In this document: in pieces, positions 41,558-52,436 of the stretch
Layout: each line of letters starts with the position of its first letter
Numbering within the stretch: the stretch's first letter is position 1
Assembly (NCBI RefSeq): GCF_900078315.1
Contig: NZ_FKBS01000013.1
Span: 153,982-217,981, forward strand
Direction of reading: 5' to 3'
Length of the DNA stretch: 64,000 nt
DNA from: Bordetella ansorpii
GTDB taxonomy: Bacteria > Pseudomonadota > Gammaproteobacteria > Burkholderiales > Burkholderiaceae_B
Position numbers and translations under genes: made by a program
The notes under the pieces: generated by a model
The model's input: the letters and a program-made list of their open reading frames with translations, nothing else
The model's database searches: none
What the model was told of the DNA's origin: nothing

Positions 41558-42751
41558 TCAGCATTGCTGGCCCACCGGCTCGGCGGCCGTCACCGGCGCC
41601 GCCTGGGCGCGCCGCGTCATGGCCATCAGGCCCAGCGCCAGCAGCATCCCCACCGCCAGCACGCCGGCGGCCGCTCCGCCCAGGGCGGCCAGGCCGTGGT
41701 GGTCGATGACGTAGCCGCCGACCACCGCACCCAGCCCGATTCCGGCATTGGCGCCCGAAATGTTCAGCGAGGCGGCAAAGGCCGGCGCCTGGGGCGCGGC
41801 CTTCATCAGCCGCACGTGGCAGACGATGAACAGCGCTGCCTGGGCGACGCCCCACGCCGCCAGCGCCACGGCCAGCAGCACCGGCGCGCGCATCACCAGG
41901 GTGACGAAGGCCAGGCCGCCGGCCATGATGGTGCCGAACAGCAGGGTGGCGCCCAGCGGGCTGCGGTCCACCAGCCGGCCGCCCAGCCAGTTGCCGATGA
42001 TGCCGATGCCGCCGAAGGCCATCATGGTCCAGCCCACCACCTGGCCGTTGAAACCCGCCAGCCGCTCCAGCATGTCGGCCAGGTAGGTGTAGGCCGTGAA
42101 CATGCCCGTGAACACCAGCAACGACAGCAGCACGTGCCCCACCACCAGCGGATTGCGCAGGATGCGCACCTGCTCGCGCAACCGCACGGTATGGCCGTGG
42201 CGCTGGATGCGCGGGAACGTCAGCAGCAGCATGACCGCCTTGGCGAAGGCCACCGCGGCCAGGATGCCGAACGCGGCGCGCCAGCCCAGGGCGTCGGAGA
42301 TCAGCACGCCGATGGGGATGCCGAACACGGTGGCCGCCACGATGCCGAACGCCACCAGGGAGATGGCGCGGCCGGCGCGCTCCGGCCCCACGATCTCCAC
42401 GGCGGTGGCGCTGGCCAGCGACCAGAAGACGGGCAGGGCCAGCGCCGGGACCAGGCGCGCGACAGCCATGGTGCCGATGTCGGGCGCCAGGGCCGCCAGG
42501 GTGTTGGACAGGCCGAACAGCACCAGCACGCCGACGAACAGGCGCTTGCGCTCGATGTTGGTCATCAATGCCGTCAGCAGCGGGCCGGTGGCCGCGACCG
42601 TGAAGGCGAACAGCGACACCAGCAGGCCGGCCTGCGACACCGTGACGTCGAGGTCGCGCGCCATGGGCGGCAAGAGGCCGATGATCAGGAACTCGGTAGT
42701 CAGGATGGTGAAACCCGACGCGGACAACAGCAGTATGGGAAGCAAAGGCAT
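41558..42751 (-). CDS. MFS transporter, DHA1 family
   Basis: The 397-residue inner-membrane protein has twelve hydrophobic helices. It begins LLPILLLSASGFTILTTEFL and has the loop motif MARDLDVTVSQAGLLVSLFA (motif before A region), SNTLAALAPDIGTMAVARLV and IPIGVLISDALGWRAAF, as in drug/purine/sugar exporters of the YdhP/NepI/AraJ type. It probably exports a small molecule by proton antiport; the substrate cannot be assigned. The ATG at 42751 gives the usual short N terminus; the longer frame covers Arg/Pro-rich sequence. It follows gph on the same strand, 151 bases away. Confidence 0.88.
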   Translation of the reverse strand: MPLLPILLLSASGFTILTTEFLIIGLLPPMARDLDVTVSQAGLLVSLFAFTVAATGPLLTALMTNIERKRLFVGVLVLFGLSNTLAALAPDIGTMAVARLVPALALPVFWSLASATAVEIVGPERAGRAISLVAFGIVAATVFGIPIGVLISDALGWRAAFGILAAVAFAKAVMLLLTFPRIQRHGHTVRLREQVRILRNPLVVGHVLLSLLVFTGMFTAYTYLADMLERLAGFNGQVVGWTMMAFGGIGIIGNWLGGRLVDRSPLGATLLFGTIMAGGLAFVTLVMRAPVLLAVALAAWGVAQAALFIVCHVRLMKAAPQAPAFAASLNISGANAGIGLGAVVGGYVIDHHGLAALGGAAAGVLAVGMLLALGLMAMTRRAQAAPVTAAEPVGQQC

Positions 42752-42902
42752 GGGCAAACGGGCACGCGGCCTTGTGGGCCGCGCACCGGAGCAGAAATGG
42801 AAAAGGGGGAGCGAGCGGTTCGTGCCGGTGGGCGCGGTTACCGCAGGATGTTCGGTACTGTAGGGGAGAATGGGCGGTCGGATAAAGGCCACCCGGCCGG
42901 CT

Positions 42903-43622
42903 TTACTGTTCGGTCTGGTCGGATAATGCGTGGCGCACGTCCGAGGGCAGCAGGGCGCGGATGGCCGGCCACAGCGCTTCGACGCTGTCGGCGCAGGCTT
43001 CCGCCTGCCAGACCGTGGCGTCGCCGTCGACGCCGATGTAGCCGTAGGCCGCCGCCACGGCGGGCATGCCCGCGGCGTGCGCGGCCTGCACGTCGCGCAG
43101 GTCGTCGCCGACATAGACGCAGCGTTCGGGCGAGAAGCCGGCCTGCGAAGCCGCCAGCAGCAGCGGCGCCGGATGGGGCTTGGGGTGTTCGGCGGTGTCG
43201 CCGCACACGGTGGCGGCGCTTTGCTCGGCCAGGCCCAGGTATTCGATGATGGGCACGGCCAGCCGGGTCGCCTTATTGGTGACAATGCCCCAGGACAGGC
43301 CGTGCCGTTGCAGGCGCGCCAGCAGTTCGGCGATACCCGGGAACAGCGTGCTGTGCACTGTGGAGCCCGCTGCGTAGTCTTCCAGGAACTGCATGCGCAC
43401 GGCTTCGTAGCCCGGGTCTTCCGGTTTGAGGCCGAGCGCCGCGCGCAGCAGGCCGCGGGCGCCGTGCGACGCCACCGGACGCAGGGTCTCGTAGGGCAGG
43501 GGATCGAGGCCTTGCCGGGTGCGCTGCCGGTTGGCCGCGGCGGCCAGGTCGGGAGCGGTATCGGCCAGCGTGCCGTCGAAGTCGAACAGGACCAATGCCG
43601 TCATGGGAGACTCGTCGTTCAT
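42903..43622 (-). CDS. gph: phosphoglycolate phosphatase (HAD family)
   Basis: The 239-residue HAD hydrolase dephosphorylates 2-phosphoglycolate. Motif I is [17 protein letters not shown] (both Asp present), motif II WGIVTNK and motif [16 protein letters not shown] then [17 protein letters not shown]. The start at 43622 ([11 protein letters not shown]) overlaps the ubiG stop as ATGA; a second ATG at 43604 (MTALVLFDF) is equally reasonable. It lies in the ubiG-gph pair common in betaproteobacteria. Variants can use other phosphosugars. Confidence 0.9.
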   Translation of the reverse strand: MNDESPMTALVLFDFDGTLADTAPDLAAAANRQRTRQGLDPLPYETLRPVASHGARGLLRAALGLKPEDPGYEAVRMQFLEDYAAGSTVHSTLFPGIAELLARLQRHGLSWGIVTNKATRLAVPIIEYLGLAEQSAATVCGDTAEHPKPHPAPLLLAASQAGFSPERCVYVGDDLRDVQAAHAAGMPAVAAAYGYIGVDGDATVWQAEACADSVEALWPAIRALLPSDVRHALSDQTEQ

Positions 43623-44338
43623 TTGCGCGTGGCCATCAGGTAATTCACCGACGTATCGGCCGACAGCGAATAGATCTTGGTGATCGGGTTGTATTCCATG
43701 CCGCGCATGCCCACCGTTTCCAGCCCGGCCTGGCGCACCGACGAGGCGAGCTCGCTGGGCTTGATGAAGCTTTCGTAGCTGTGGGTGCCGCGCGGCAGCA
43801 GGCGCAGCACGTATTCGGCGCCGATGATGGCGAACAGGAACGACTTGGGGTTGCGGTTCAGCGTGGAGAAGAACACCCAGCCGCCCGGCTTGGCCAGCGC
43901 GGCGCAGGCCTGCACGATGGACGCCGGGTTGGGGACATGTTCCAGCATTTCCATGCAGGTGACCACGTCGTACTGGCCGGGCTGTTCGGCGGCCAGGTCT
44001 TCGACCGGCACCTTGCGGTATTCCACCGGCACGCCCGATTCCAGGCCATGAAGACGCGCCACCTTCAGCGACTTGTCGGCCAGGTCGATGCCCGTGACCT
44101 GGGCGCCGGCGCGCGCCATGCTTTCGGACAGGATGCCGCCGCCGCAACCCACGTCCAGCACGCGCTTGCCCGCCAAGCTGCCGGCCAGCTCCTGGATCCA
44201 TTCCAGGCGCAGCGGGTTGATGGCGTGCAGCGGCTTGAATTCGCTTTCCGGATCCCACCAGCGCGAGGCCAGGGCGCTGAACTTGTCCAGTTCGGCCTGG
44301 TCGGCGTTGACGGGGCGGGCAGAGGTATCTGGGGTCAT
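43619..44338 (-). CDS. ubiG: bifunctional ubiquinone O-methyltransferase
   Basis: The 239-residue SAM enzyme performs both O-methylations in ubiquinone synthesis. Motif I is [20 protein letters not shown]; others are [29 protein letters not shown] and [15 protein letters not shown], then [17 protein letters not shown]. The N-terminal [20 protein letters not shown] is diagnostic of UbiG. The ATG at 44338 starts [16 protein letters not shown]. The stop overlaps gph. Confidence 0.95.
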   Translation of the reverse strand: MTPDTSARPVNADQAELDKFSALASRWWDPESEFKPLHAINPLRLEWIQELAGSLAGKRVLDVGCGGGILSESMARAGAQVTGIDLADKSLKVARLHGLESGVPVEYRKVPVEDLAAEQPGQYDVVTCMEMLEHVPNPASIVQACAALAKPGGWVFFSTLNRNPKSFLFAIIGAEYVLRLLPRGTHSYESFIKPSELASSVRQAGLETVGMRGMEYNPITKIYSLSADTSVNYLMATRK

Positions 44339-44440
44339 GGAGCGGCCGTTGGCGAAGGCAGGAGAGGTCCGTGCCGAGTGCCGGGCCCCGGGACCTGAAA
44401 GCCAGGCGGCGGTTGCCCGGCAGCGGCCCGGCGGCAAAAA

Positions 44441-44467
44441 AAAGGGCCACGCTGTGCGTGGCCCTTT
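44441..44467. terminator. rho-independent terminator after ompA
   Basis: AAAGGGCCACGC (44441-44452) and GCGTGGCCCTTT (44456-44467) form a perfect 12-bp stem with a TGT loop. On the minus strand it is followed by eight U residues. It ends the ompA transcript before ubiG. Confidence 0.92.
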
Positions 44468-44498
44468 ATTGTACCGGCTGTGACGCCGGTCGAAATGC

Positions 44499-45092
44499 TT
44501 AGCGGCGGGTACCGACGATTTCGATTTCCACGCGGCGGTTCTTCGCGCGGCCTTCGCGGGTCGAGTTCGAAGCAACGGGTTGCTTCTCGCCCTTGCCTTC
44601 CGTGTAGATACGGTTGGCGTCGATGCCCTTGCTGACCAGGTACGACTTGACCGAAGCGGCACGACGCTCGGACAGCTTCTGGTTGTAGGCGTCCGAACCG
44701 ATCGAGTCGGTGTGGCCAACGGCGATCAGGGTTTCCAGGTTGATGGTGTTCACCTGGGAAGCCACTTGGTCCAGCAGCTGGCGGCCTTCCGGCTTCAGCG
44801 TCGACTTGTCGAAGTCGAAGAACGTGTCGGCGTTGAAGACGACCTTCGAGGCGGTCGGCTGGGGAGCCGGAGCGCGCGGCGTAGCGGCCTGGGCGACAGG
44901 CACGCCGTCACAACCGGGGATGCCGGTGGCCGGGGTCCAGAAGGCATCGCGCCAGCACAGTTCGTTGGTGCCGTTCTTCCACACCGTGCCGAAAGCATTG
45001 CGCCAGTTGTCGACGGTTTGGGCGGAAGCCGCACCAGAGGCCGTGACGGCGGCGAAGGCAAGAGCCAGAGCGAATTTGGAGGGTTTGTTCAT
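44499..45092 (-). CDS. ompA: OmpA family outer-membrane protein
   Basis: The 197-residue protein has a signal peptide ([18 protein letters not shown]) and a short N-terminal part [20 protein letters not shown] with CWRDAFWTP. It lacks a full eight-strand barrel. A Pro/Ala linker leads to the OmpA peptidoglycan-binding domain: [40 protein letters not shown] and [15 protein letters not shown]. The conserved Asp and Arg of the TDxxG and NRRVE regions bind peptidoglycan. Strong GAGGAG site before the ATG at 45092. It is monocistronic, with its own promoter and terminator. Confidence 0.92.
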   Translation of the reverse strand: MNKPSKFALALAFAAVTASGAASAQTVDNWRNAFGTVWKNGTNELCWRDAFWTPATGIPGCDGVPVAQAATPRAPAPQPTASKVVFNADTFFDFDKSTLKPEGRQLLDQVASQVNTINLETLIAVGHTDSIGSDAYNQKLSERRAASVKSYLVSKGIDANRIYTEGKGEKQPVASNSTREGRAKNRRVEIEIVGTRR

Positions 45093-45166
45093 GTTTCTCC
45101 TCGTTGAGCTTGAAGCTGGATAGATGACTCGCAGCGACCCCCGCCGCATATCAGGAAAACGGGGCC

Positions 45167-45194
45167 AGTATAACAATGCCTGGACAGTGTTCAA
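45167..45194 (-). promoter_or_regulatory. sigma70 promoter of ompA
   Basis: On the minus strand TTGAAC (45189-45194) and TATACT (45167-45172) are separated by 16 bases, 74 bases upstream of the ompA ATG. The remaining bases to 45496 form the gyrA leader, with an AT-rich TAAAAT (45421-45426) as a possible gyrA -10. Confidence 0.65.
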
Positions 45195-45496
45195 GCACTG
45201 CTGCTGGGTCTCCTGCGTGCTGGAAACAATCTTAAGGCATTTGCCCGCCTTTGGCTGCCTTGGTCCAGTCCATTCCCCTGCGATAGCGGCTTTTCTATGC
45301 TCCGCAGGATATTCATGTTGGTTTTTGGCAACAAGGTTGTAATGTCAAAATGTTGCGGTCGGCAGGGGCCTTGCGACGGGGCGCCAAAGCCGGGTCCGGC
45401 GGGGGGTGACCGCTGGATGATAAAATTTCCCGTTTGCCCGGGCCCGGGTTCGTCCGGCCGGGGCCCATCCCCTTACACGATTCTGTCGCCACCAAT

Positions 45497-48169
45497 ATGG
45501 ATTCCTTTGCCAAGGAGACGCTTCCGGTATCGCTGGAAGAAGAGATGCGCCGCAGCTACCTCGATTACGCGATGAGCGTGATCGTCGGTCGCGCGCTGCC
45601 CGATGTGCGCGATGGCTTGAAGCCCGTGCACCGGCGCGTGCTGTACGCCATGCACGAACTGAACAACGACTGGAATCGCGCCTACAAGAAGTCGGCGCGT
45701 ATCGTCGGTGACGTGATCGGTAAGTACCACCCGCACGGCGACCAGTCCGTCTACGACACCACCGTCCGCATGGCGCAGGATTTCTCCATGCGCTACATGT
45801 TGGTCGACGGCCAGGGCAACTTCGGTTCCATCGACGGCGACAACGCCGCGGCGATGCGTTACACCGAAATCCGCCTGGCCAAGATCGCCCACGAATTGTT
45901 GGCCGACATCGACCAGGAAACCGTCGATTTCGGCCCCAACTACGACGGCAGCGAGCAAGAGCCGCTGCTGCTGCCCTCGCGCCTGCCCAACCTGCTGGTC
46001 AACGGCAGCTCGGGCATCGCCGTGGGCATGGCCACCAACATTCCGCCGCACAACCTGACCGAAGTGGTCGACGGCTGCCTGTACTGCCTGCGCAATCCGG
46101 AGTGCACCATCGATGAGCTCATGGAGCTCATCCCCGCGCCCGACTTCCCCACTGGCGGCATCATCTACGGCATGAGCGGCGTGCGCGAAGGCTACCGCAC
46201 CGGACGCGGCCGTGTCGTGATGCGCGCGAAGGTCCACTTCGAGGACATGGAGAAGGGCAATCGCCAGGCCATCGTGGTCGACGCCATTCCCTACCAGGTC
46301 AACAAGAAGACCCTGCAGGAGCGCATCGCCGAACTGGTCAACGAAAAGAAGATCGAGGGCATCTCCGACATCCGCGACGAGTCGGACAAGGACGGCATGC
46401 GCCTGGTCATCGAGTTGAAGCGCGGTGAAGTGCCCGAGGTCGTGCTCAACAACCTCTACAAGAACACGCAGCTGCAGGACACGTTCGGCATGAACCTGGT
46501 GGCGCTGGTCGACGGCCAGCCCCGCCTGCTGAACCTGAAGCAGCTCATCAGCTACTTCCTGCAGCATCGCCGCGAAGTGGTCACGCGCCGCACGGTGTTC
46601 CAGTTGCGCAAGGCGCGCGAGCGCGGCCACGTGTTGGAAGGCCTGGCCGTGGCGCTGGCCAACATCGACGATTTCATCGCCATCATCAAGGCCGCGCCGA
46701 CCCCACCGGTGGCGCGCCAGGAACTGATGGCGCGCACCTGGGATTCCTCGCTGGTGCGCGAGATGCTGGCGCGCGCCGACGACGGCAATACGCCGGGCGG
46801 CCGCGCGGCCTATCGTCCGGACGACCTGGCTGCCGAGTTCGGCCTGCAGAACGACGGCCTGTACCGTCTGTCCGATACCCAGGCGCAGGAAATCCTGAAC
46901 ATGCGCCTGCAGCGCCTGACCGGCCTGGAGCAGGACAAGATCGTCGGCGAGTACCGCGAAGTGATGGACAACATCGCCGATCTGCTGGACATCCTGTCGC
47001 GTCCCGAGCGCATCACCACGATCATCGGCGACGAACTGCAGGCCATCAAGGCCGAGTTCGCCACCAGCGCGAAGGACGTGCGCCGCGCCGAGATCGAAGT
47101 CAATGCCTACGACATCGACACCGAGGACCTGATCACCCCGATGGACATGGTGGTCACCATGTCGCACAGCGGCTACATCAAGAGCCAGCCGCTTTCCGAG
47201 TACCGCTCGCAGAAGCGCGGCGGACGCGGCAAGCAGGCCACGGCGATGAAGGAAAACGACTGGATCGACCAGTTGTTCATCGCCAACACGCACGACTACC
47301 TGCTGTGCTTCTCCAACCGCGGCCGCGTCTACTGGCTGAAGGTCTGGGAAGTGCCGCAGGGCACGCGCGGCTCGCGCGGCCGCCCCATCGTCAACATGTT
47401 CCCGCTGGCCGAAGGCGAGAAGATCACGGTGGTGCTGCCCGTCAAGGAATTCAGCGAAGACCACTACGTCTTCATGGCGACGTCGCGAGGCACGGTCAAG
47501 AAGACCCCGCTGTCCGATTTCTCCAACCCCCGCAAGGCCGGCATCATCGCGGTCGATCTCGATGACGGCGACTTCCTGATCGGCGCCGACCTGACCGACG
47601 GCAAGCACGACGTCATGCTGTTCTCCGATGCCGGCAAGGCCGTGCGTTTCGACGAGAACGACGTGCGCCCGATGGGCCGCAACGCCCGCGGCGTGCGCGG
47701 CATGCAGCTCGAGGAAACGCAAACCGTCATCTCGCTGCTGGTGGCGGAAGACGAAACGCAAAGCGTGCTGACCGCCACCGAGAACGGCTACGGCAAGCGC
47801 ACCTCCATCGTCGAATACACCCGCCACGGCCGCGGCACCAAGGGCATGATCGCCATCCAGACCTCGTCGCGCAACGGCCGCGTCGTGGGCGCCGTGCTGG
47901 TGCGCCCGTCCGACGAGATCATGCTGATCACCACGGGCGGCGTGCTGGTGCGCACCCGCGTGTCCGAAATCCGCGAAATGGGCCGCGCCACGCAAGGCGT
48001 CACCCTGATCAGCGTGGATGACGGCAGCAGCCTGTCGGGCGTGCGCCGCGTGGTCGAAAGCGACGCCGACGAAATCGAAGGCGAAGGCGACGAAGGCATC
48101 GACGACGACAACGGCGCGCAATCGCAGGGCGACGCCGGGGACACCTCTTCCACCGGATCTACGGAGTAA
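45497..48169 (+). CDS. gyrA: DNA gyrase subunit A
   Basis: The 890-residue subunit cuts and rejoins DNA during negative supercoiling. It begins [20 protein letters not shown]; the catalytic Tyr is residue 122 (AMRYTEIRL). The quinolone region reads [15 protein letters not shown]: position 83 in E. coli numbering is Gln and 87 is Asp. The GyrA box is QKRGGRGKQ, in the C-terminal DNA-wrapping domain, and an acidic tail ([20 protein letters not shown]) ends the protein. It leads the long operon to ihfB and is six bases from serC. Confidence 0.97.
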   Translation: MDSFAKETLPVSLEEEMRRSYLDYAMSVIVGRALPDVRDGLKPVHRRVLYAMHELNNDWNRAYKKSARIVGDVIGKYHPHGDQSVYDTTVRMAQDFSMRYMLVDGQGNFGSIDGDNAAAMRYTEIRLAKIAHELLADIDQETVDFGPNYDGSEQEPLLLPSRLPNLLVNGSSGIAVGMATNIPPHNLTEVVDGCLYCLRNPECTIDELMELIPAPDFPTGGIIYGMSGVREGYRTGRGRVVMRAKVHFEDMEKGNRQAIVVDAIPYQVNKKTLQERIAELVNEKKIEGISDIRDESDKDGMRLVIELKRGEVPEVVLNNLYKNTQLQDTFGMNLVALVDGQPRLLNLKQLISYFLQHRREVVTRRTVFQLRKARERGHVLEGLAVALANIDDFIAIIKAAPTPPVARQELMARTWDSSLVREMLARADDGNTPGGRAAYRPDDLAAEFGLQNDGLYRLSDTQAQEILNMRLQRLTGLEQDKIVGEYREVMDNIADLLDILSRPERITTIIGDELQAIKAEFATSAKDVRRAEIEVNAYDIDTEDLITPMDMVVTMSHSGYIKSQPLSEYRSQKRGGRGKQATAMKENDWIDQLFIANTHDYLLCFSNRGRVYWLKVWEVPQGTRGSRGRPIVNMFPLAEGEKITVVLPVKEFSEDHYVFMATSRGTVKKTPLSDFSNPRKAGIIAVDLDDGDFLIGADLTDGKHDVMLFSDAGKAVRFDENDVRPMGRNARGVRGMQLEETQTVISLLVAEDETQSVLTATENGYGKRTSIVEYTRHGRGTKGMIAIQTSSRNGRVVGAVLVRPSDEIMLITTGGVLVRTRVSEIREMGRATQGVTLISVDDGSSLSGVRRVVESDADEIEGEGDEGIDDDNGAQSQGDAGDTSSTGSTE

Positions 48170-48175
48170 CGCAGC

Positions 48176-49306
48176 ATGACGCGTCCCTGGAATTTTTCGG
48201 CGGGCCCGTCGGCCCTGCCCGAGTCGGTGCTGCGGCAAGCCGCGGCGGAAATGCTCGACTGGCGCGGCAGCGGCATGTCGGTCATGGAAATGAGCCATCG
48301 CGGCAAGCACTTCGTGCAGATCTGCGACGAGGCCGAGAACGACCTGCGCGACCTGCTGGGCCTGCCCGCCGACTACGCCATCATGTTCATGCAGGGCGGC
48401 GGCCTGGGCGAGAACGCCATCGTCCCGATGAACCTGATGGGCCGCCGCGCGTCCCCGTCGGCCGATTTCGTGCTCACCGGCCACTGGTCGGTGCGTTCGC
48501 ATAAAGAAGCCGGCCGCTACGGCGACGCGCAGGTCGCGGCCACCAGCGGCGCGGCCACCGAGATCGACGGCGCGCAGCAGGGCGCCTTCACCTGGTCGCC
48601 GTCCGCCGAGACCTGGAACGTCCGCAAGGATGCCGCCTACCTGCACCTGTGCAGCAACGAGACCATCGGCGGCGTCGAGACCGTCGACTGGCCCGACATG
48701 GCCGCGCTGGGCGCGCCCGACGTGCCGCTGGTGGTCGATGCCTCGTCGCATTTCCTGTCGCGCAAGCTCGACATCGAGCGTGCCGGCCTGCTGTTCGCGG
48801 GCGCGCAGAAGAACGTCGGCCCGGCCGGCGCCACCGTCGTCATCGCGCGGCGCGACCTGCTGGGCCACGCACTGCCGATCTGCCCCTCCGCATTCGACTA
48901 CGCCAACGTGGCCGCCGAGCACTCGCGCTACAACACGCCGCCGGCCTATGCCATCTATGTGGCGGGCCTGGTGTTCAAGTGGATCAAGGCGCAGGGCGGC
49001 GTCGATGGCATCGAGGCCGCCAACGCGGCCAAGGCCGAGCTGCTGTACGGCTATCTGGACAGCTCCTCGTTCTACCGCAATCCGGTGCATGCGCCGGTGC
49101 GCTCGCGCATGAACGTGCCGTTCGTGCTGCGCGACGACTCGCTGAACGACGCCTTCCTGAAGGGCGCCGATGCCGCGGGTCTCACGCAGTTGAAGGGCCA
49201 CAAGAGCGTGGGCGGCATGCGCGCCTCCATCTACAACGCCATGCCGCTGGCGGGCGTGCAGGCCCTGGTCGAATACTTGAAGGAATTCGAGCGCACCCAT
49301 GGATGA
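48176..49306 (+). CDS. serC: phosphoserine aminotransferase
   Basis: The 376-residue PLP enzyme makes 3-phosphoserine and, in PLP synthesis, 4-phosphohydroxythreonine. It starts [20 protein letters not shown] and has [28 protein letters not shown] and the PLP-Lys region [20 protein letters not shown]; the C terminus ends [20 protein letters not shown]. These are diagnostic for SerC. It is eight bases overlapped by pheA, which suggests translational coupling. It belongs to the classical mixed serC-pheA-hisC-tyrA-aroA supra-operon. Confidence 0.97.
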   Translation: MTRPWNFSAGPSALPESVLRQAAAEMLDWRGSGMSVMEMSHRGKHFVQICDEAENDLRDLLGLPADYAIMFMQGGGLGENAIVPMNLMGRRASPSADFVLTGHWSVRSHKEAGRYGDAQVAATSGAATEIDGAQQGAFTWSPSAETWNVRKDAAYLHLCSNETIGGVETVDWPDMAALGAPDVPLVVDASSHFLSRKLDIERAGLLFAGAQKNVGPAGATVVIARRDLLGHALPICPSAFDYANVAAEHSRYNTPPAYAIYVAGLVFKWIKAQGGVDGIEAANAAKAELLYGYLDSSSFYRNPVHAPVRSRMNVPFVLRDDSLNDAFLKGADAAGLTQLKGHKSVGGMRASIYNAMPLAGVQALVEYLKEFERTHG

Positions 49307-50387
49307 CGCCTCGCTAGCCGCCGCGCTGCGCCCGCTGCGCGAGCGTATCGATTCCATCGATGCGCAGATCCTGGCCCTGCTGTGCGAACGGGCCCGCACG
49401 GCCCAGGCCGTGGGCGATGCCAAGCATGCCGTGCAGGCCGACGGCGCGGCGCTGCGTCCCGAGCGCGAAGCCGCCGTCATCCGCGCGTTGCAGCAGAACA
49501 ATCCCGGGCCGTTCCCCAACGCCGGGGTGGCCGCGGTCTGGACCGAGATCATGTCCGCCTGCCGCGGCCTGGAGCGCGGCATGACCGTCGCCTACCTGGG
49601 CCCGCAGGGCTCGTTCTCCGAGCAGGCGGCGCTGGACCATTTCGGCCATTCCGTGCAGCGCCTGCCGTGCGCCTCGTTCGACGAGGTCTTCCGCGCCGTC
49701 GAGGCCGGGCAGGCCGACGTGGGCATGGTGCCGGTCGAGAACTCCACCGAAGGCGCGGTCAACCGCAGCCTGGACCTGCTGCTGGGGTCGCCCCTGCAGA
49801 TCCTGGGCGAGCGCTCGCTGGTCATCCGCCACTGCCTGATGACGCAAAGCGGCGGCATGGACGGCATCAAGGCCATCTCGGCGCATCCGCAGGCACTGGC
49901 GCAGTGCCAGAACTGGCTGACGCGCAACTATCCCGAACTGGAGCGCGTGGCCGCGGCCAGCAACTCCGAGGCTGCTCGCGTGGCCGCGCAGGATCCCACC
50001 GTCGCCGCCATCGCCGGTGAAGTGGCCGCGCCGGCCTGGGGCCTGACGGTCGTCGCCTCGGGCATCCAGGACGACGCGCAGAACCGCACGCGCTTCCTGG
50101 CCATCGGCACGCTCAAGCCTGGCCCCAGCGGCCGCGACAAGACCAGCCTGATCCTGGCCGTGCCCAACCGCGCGGGCGCCGTGTACGAGATGCTGTCGCC
50201 CCTGGCCGCCAGCGGCGTGTCCATGACGCGCTTCGAGTCGCGGCCGGCCCGCACCGGGCAATGGGAGTACTACTTCTACATCGACCTGCTGGGCCACCGC
50301 GATGATGCGAACGTGGCGCAGGCCCTGGCGGCGCTGCAGGCGCAGGTTGCATTCTTCAAGCTGCTGGGATCCTACCCGGCCCAATAG
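49299..50387 (+). CDS. pheA: chorismate mutase / prephenate dehydratase (P-protein)
   Basis: The 362-residue bifunctional enzyme makes phenylpyruvate from chorismate. The chorismate mutase domain is about residues 1-95 ([19 protein letters not shown]). The dehydratase domain starts near residue 96 ([16 protein letters not shown]) with [18 protein letters not shown]. The ACT domain ([20 protein letters not shown], then [18 protein letters not shown]) keeps ESRP but has GAVY for the GALV Phe-binding motif. Feedback inhibition by Phe is expected. It overlaps serC and lies 25 bases before hisC. Confidence 0.96.
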   Translation: MDDASLAAALRPLRERIDSIDAQILALLCERARTAQAVGDAKHAVQADGAALRPEREAAVIRALQQNNPGPFPNAGVAAVWTEIMSACRGLERGMTVAYLGPQGSFSEQAALDHFGHSVQRLPCASFDEVFRAVEAGQADVGMVPVENSTEGAVNRSLDLLLGSPLQILGERSLVIRHCLMTQSGGMDGIKAISAHPQALAQCQNWLTRNYPELERVAAASNSEAARVAAQDPTVAAIAGEVAAPAWGLTVVASGIQDDAQNRTRFLAIGTLKPGPSGRDKTSLILAVPNRAGAVYEMLSPLAASGVSMTRFESRPARTGQWEYYFYIDLLGHRDDANVAQALAALQAQVAFFKLLGSYPAQ

Positions 50388-50412
50388 GTTACGCACCGTC
50401 AGGCTACGCACC

Positions 50413-51537
50413 ATGAGCAACGACAAGACTTTCGCCGCGCCCGCCCACATCAACGCGATCGCGCCGTACCAGGCCGGCAAGCCCATCGACGAACTCGCCC
50501 GCGAGTTCGGCCTGGACCCGGCCGGCATCGTCAAGCTGGCCTCCAACGAGAACCCGCTGGGCATGCCCGCCTCGGCGCGCGCCGCCATCGCCGCCGCCGC
50601 CGAGGCGCTGGCCCGCTATCCGGATCCGAACGGCTTCGACCTGAAGTCCGCGCTGTCCAAGCGCTACGGCGTGCCGATGGACTGGATCACGCTGGGTAAC
50701 GGCTCGAACGACATCCTCGAAATCGCGGCGCTGGCGCTGCTGTCGCCGGGCACGTCGGCGGTCTACGCGCAGCATGCCTTCGTCGTCTACAAACTGGCCA
50801 CGCAGGCCCGCGGCGCCCGCCATATCATGGTGCCGGCGCGCGACTACGGCCATGACCTGGACGCCATGTTCGCGGCCATCGCCGACGACACGCGCCTGCT
50901 GTTCATCGCCAACCCCAACAATCCCACCGGCACCTTCATCGGCGGCCCGCAACTGCAGGCCTTCCTTGCACGCGTGCGCGACGCCCACGGCGACCGCGTC
51001 ACGGTGGTGCTGGACGAGGCCTACAACGAGTACCTCGATCCCGAACTGCGCTTCGACAGCACCGAACTGGTTCGCCAGTTCCCCAACCTGATCGTGTCGC
51101 GCACGTTCTCCAAGGCCTATGGCCTGGCCGGCCTGCGCGTGGGCTTCGCGCTGTCGCAGCCGCGCCTGACCGACCTGCTGAATCGCGTGCGCCAGCCGTT
51201 CAACGTGAACACGCTGGCCCAGGCGGCCGCCATCGCGGCGCTGGGCGACGCGGCCTATCTGGAGCAGGCCTACGCCGGCAACAAGGCGGGCAAGGCGCAA
51301 CTGTGCGCGGCCTTCGACAAGCTGGGCCTGCACTACGTGCCCAGCTACGGCAACTTCGTGCTGGTGCACGTGGGCGACGCGCCCCGCATCAACCTCGAAC
51401 TGCTCAAGCGCGGCGTGATCGTGCGTCCGGTGGCAGGCGACGGCCTGCCCGAGTGGCTGCGCGTCACCATCGGCCTGCCCGGCGAGAACACGCGTTTCAT
51501 CGAGGCCCTCGAGCAGATCCTGTCGGCAGGCAAATGA
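50413..51537 (+). CDS. hisC: histidinol-phosphate aminotransferase
   Basis: The 374-residue class I/II PLP enzyme converts imidazole acetol-phosphate to histidinol-phosphate and usually also aminates phenylpyruvate and hydroxyphenylpyruvate. Motifs: KLASNENPLGMPASAR, ITLGNGSNDILEIAALAL, FIANPNNPTGTF, VVLDEAYNEYLD and the PLP-Lys in RTFSKAYGLAGLRVG (Lys234). The start MSNDKTF at 50413 is preferred; the longer frame overlaps pheA in Arg-rich sequence. Its place between pheA and tyrA supports a role in aromatic amino acid transamination as well as histidine. It is overlapped by tyrA (ATGA). Confidence 0.93.
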   Translation: MSNDKTFAAPAHINAIAPYQAGKPIDELAREFGLDPAGIVKLASNENPLGMPASARAAIAAAAEALARYPDPNGFDLKSALSKRYGVPMDWITLGNGSNDILEIAALALLSPGTSAVYAQHAFVVYKLATQARGARHIMVPARDYGHDLDAMFAAIADDTRLLFIANPNNPTGTFIGGPQLQAFLARVRDAHGDRVTVVLDEAYNEYLDPELRFDSTELVRQFPNLIVSRTFSKAYGLAGLRVGFALSQPRLTDLLNRVRQPFNVNTLAQAAAIAALGDAAYLEQAYAGNKAGKAQLCAAFDKLGLHYVPSYGNFVLVHVGDAPRINLELLKRGVIVRPVAGDGLPEWLRVTIGLPGENTRFIEALEQILSAGK

Positions 51538-52406
51538 GCAACGCCGCACCCGTACTGGCCATCGTCGGCGTCGGCCTGATCGGCGGTTCGTTCGCCGCCG
51601 CGCTGCGCCAGGCGGGCAGGGTGGGGCAGGTGCTGGGCGTGGGGCGCAATGCGCAATCGCTGCAGCGCGCCGTCGAGCTGGGCCTGATCGACGAGGCCGT
51701 CGATGCCGAGACGGCCGCGCGGCGCGCCGACCTGGTCATGCTGGCCACGCCGGTGGGCAGCCTGGGCGCCGTGCTGGCGCGCATGCGGCCGCACCTGCGG
51801 CCCGGCATCGTGCTGACCGATGGCGGCAGCACCAAGGCCGAGGTCGTCGAGGCCGCCCGTGCCGCACTGGGCGATCGCATTGCGTGCTTCGTGCCGGGCC
51901 ATCCCATCGCGGGCGCCGAGCGCACCGGTCCCGAGGCCGCCGACGCCACGCTGTACCGCGACCGCACCGTGGTGCTGACGCCGCTGCCCGAGAATTCTCC
52001 TGAATCCGTCGCGCTCGTGCGCGATGCCTGGCAGGCCTGTGGCGCCGAGGTCATCGACATGGATGCCGACACGCACGACCGCGTGCTGGCGTCCGTCAGC
52101 CACATGCCGCACCTGCTGTCCGCCGTCTACATGGCGCAGGTGGCGTCCGCCGAGGATGCCGGACGGCGCCTGGGACTGGCCGGCAGCGGTTTCCGCGATT
52201 TCACCCGCATCGCCGCGGGATCGCCCGAGATGTGGCGCGACATTTTCCTGTCCAACAAGCCGGCGCTGCTGGCGGAACTGGCTGCCGTGCGCGGCGTGCT
52301 GGACCAGACCGAACAGGCGCTGCGCGACGGCGATGGCCCGGCATTGCTGGCCATGCTAGATCACGCCGCGCAGGCGCGCCGCAACTGGCGCCGCGACCCG
52401 CAATGA
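51534..52406 (+). CDS. tyrA: prephenate (or arogenate) dehydrogenase
   Basis: The 290-residue NAD(P) enzyme oxidatively decarboxylates prephenate or arogenate on the way to Tyr. The Rossmann loop is VGVGLIGGSFAAAL; others are VMLATPVGSLGAVL, TDGGSTKAEVVEAA, GHPIAGAERTGPEAAD and SVSHMPHLLSAVYMA with the catalytic His. There is no ACT domain, so Tyr regulation must act on the catalytic core. The start overlaps the hisC stop (ATGA at 51534). Cofactor choice cannot be read with certainty. Confidence 0.94.
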   Translation: MSNAAPVLAIVGVGLIGGSFAAALRQAGRVGQVLGVGRNAQSLQRAVELGLIDEAVDAETAARRADLVMLATPVGSLGAVLARMRPHLRPGIVLTDGGSTKAEVVEAARAALGDRIACFVPGHPIAGAERTGPEAADATLYRDRTVVLTPLPENSPESVALVRDAWQACGAEVIDMDADTHDRVLASVSHMPHLLSAVYMAQVASAEDAGRRLGLAGSGFRDFTRIAAGSPEMWRDIFLSNKPALLAELAAVRGVLDQTEQALRDGDGPALLAMLDHAAQARRNWRRDPQ

Positions 52407-52436
52407 GCGCGGGCAGCGACACCCAAGGACCCGACC

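Noticed and set aside
45473-49582. Minus-strand open frame of more than 1,300 codons opposite gyrA and serC
   Set aside because: It is a third-position shadow of highly conserved plus-strand genes; the translation is His/Gln/Val/Ala-rich with no domain.
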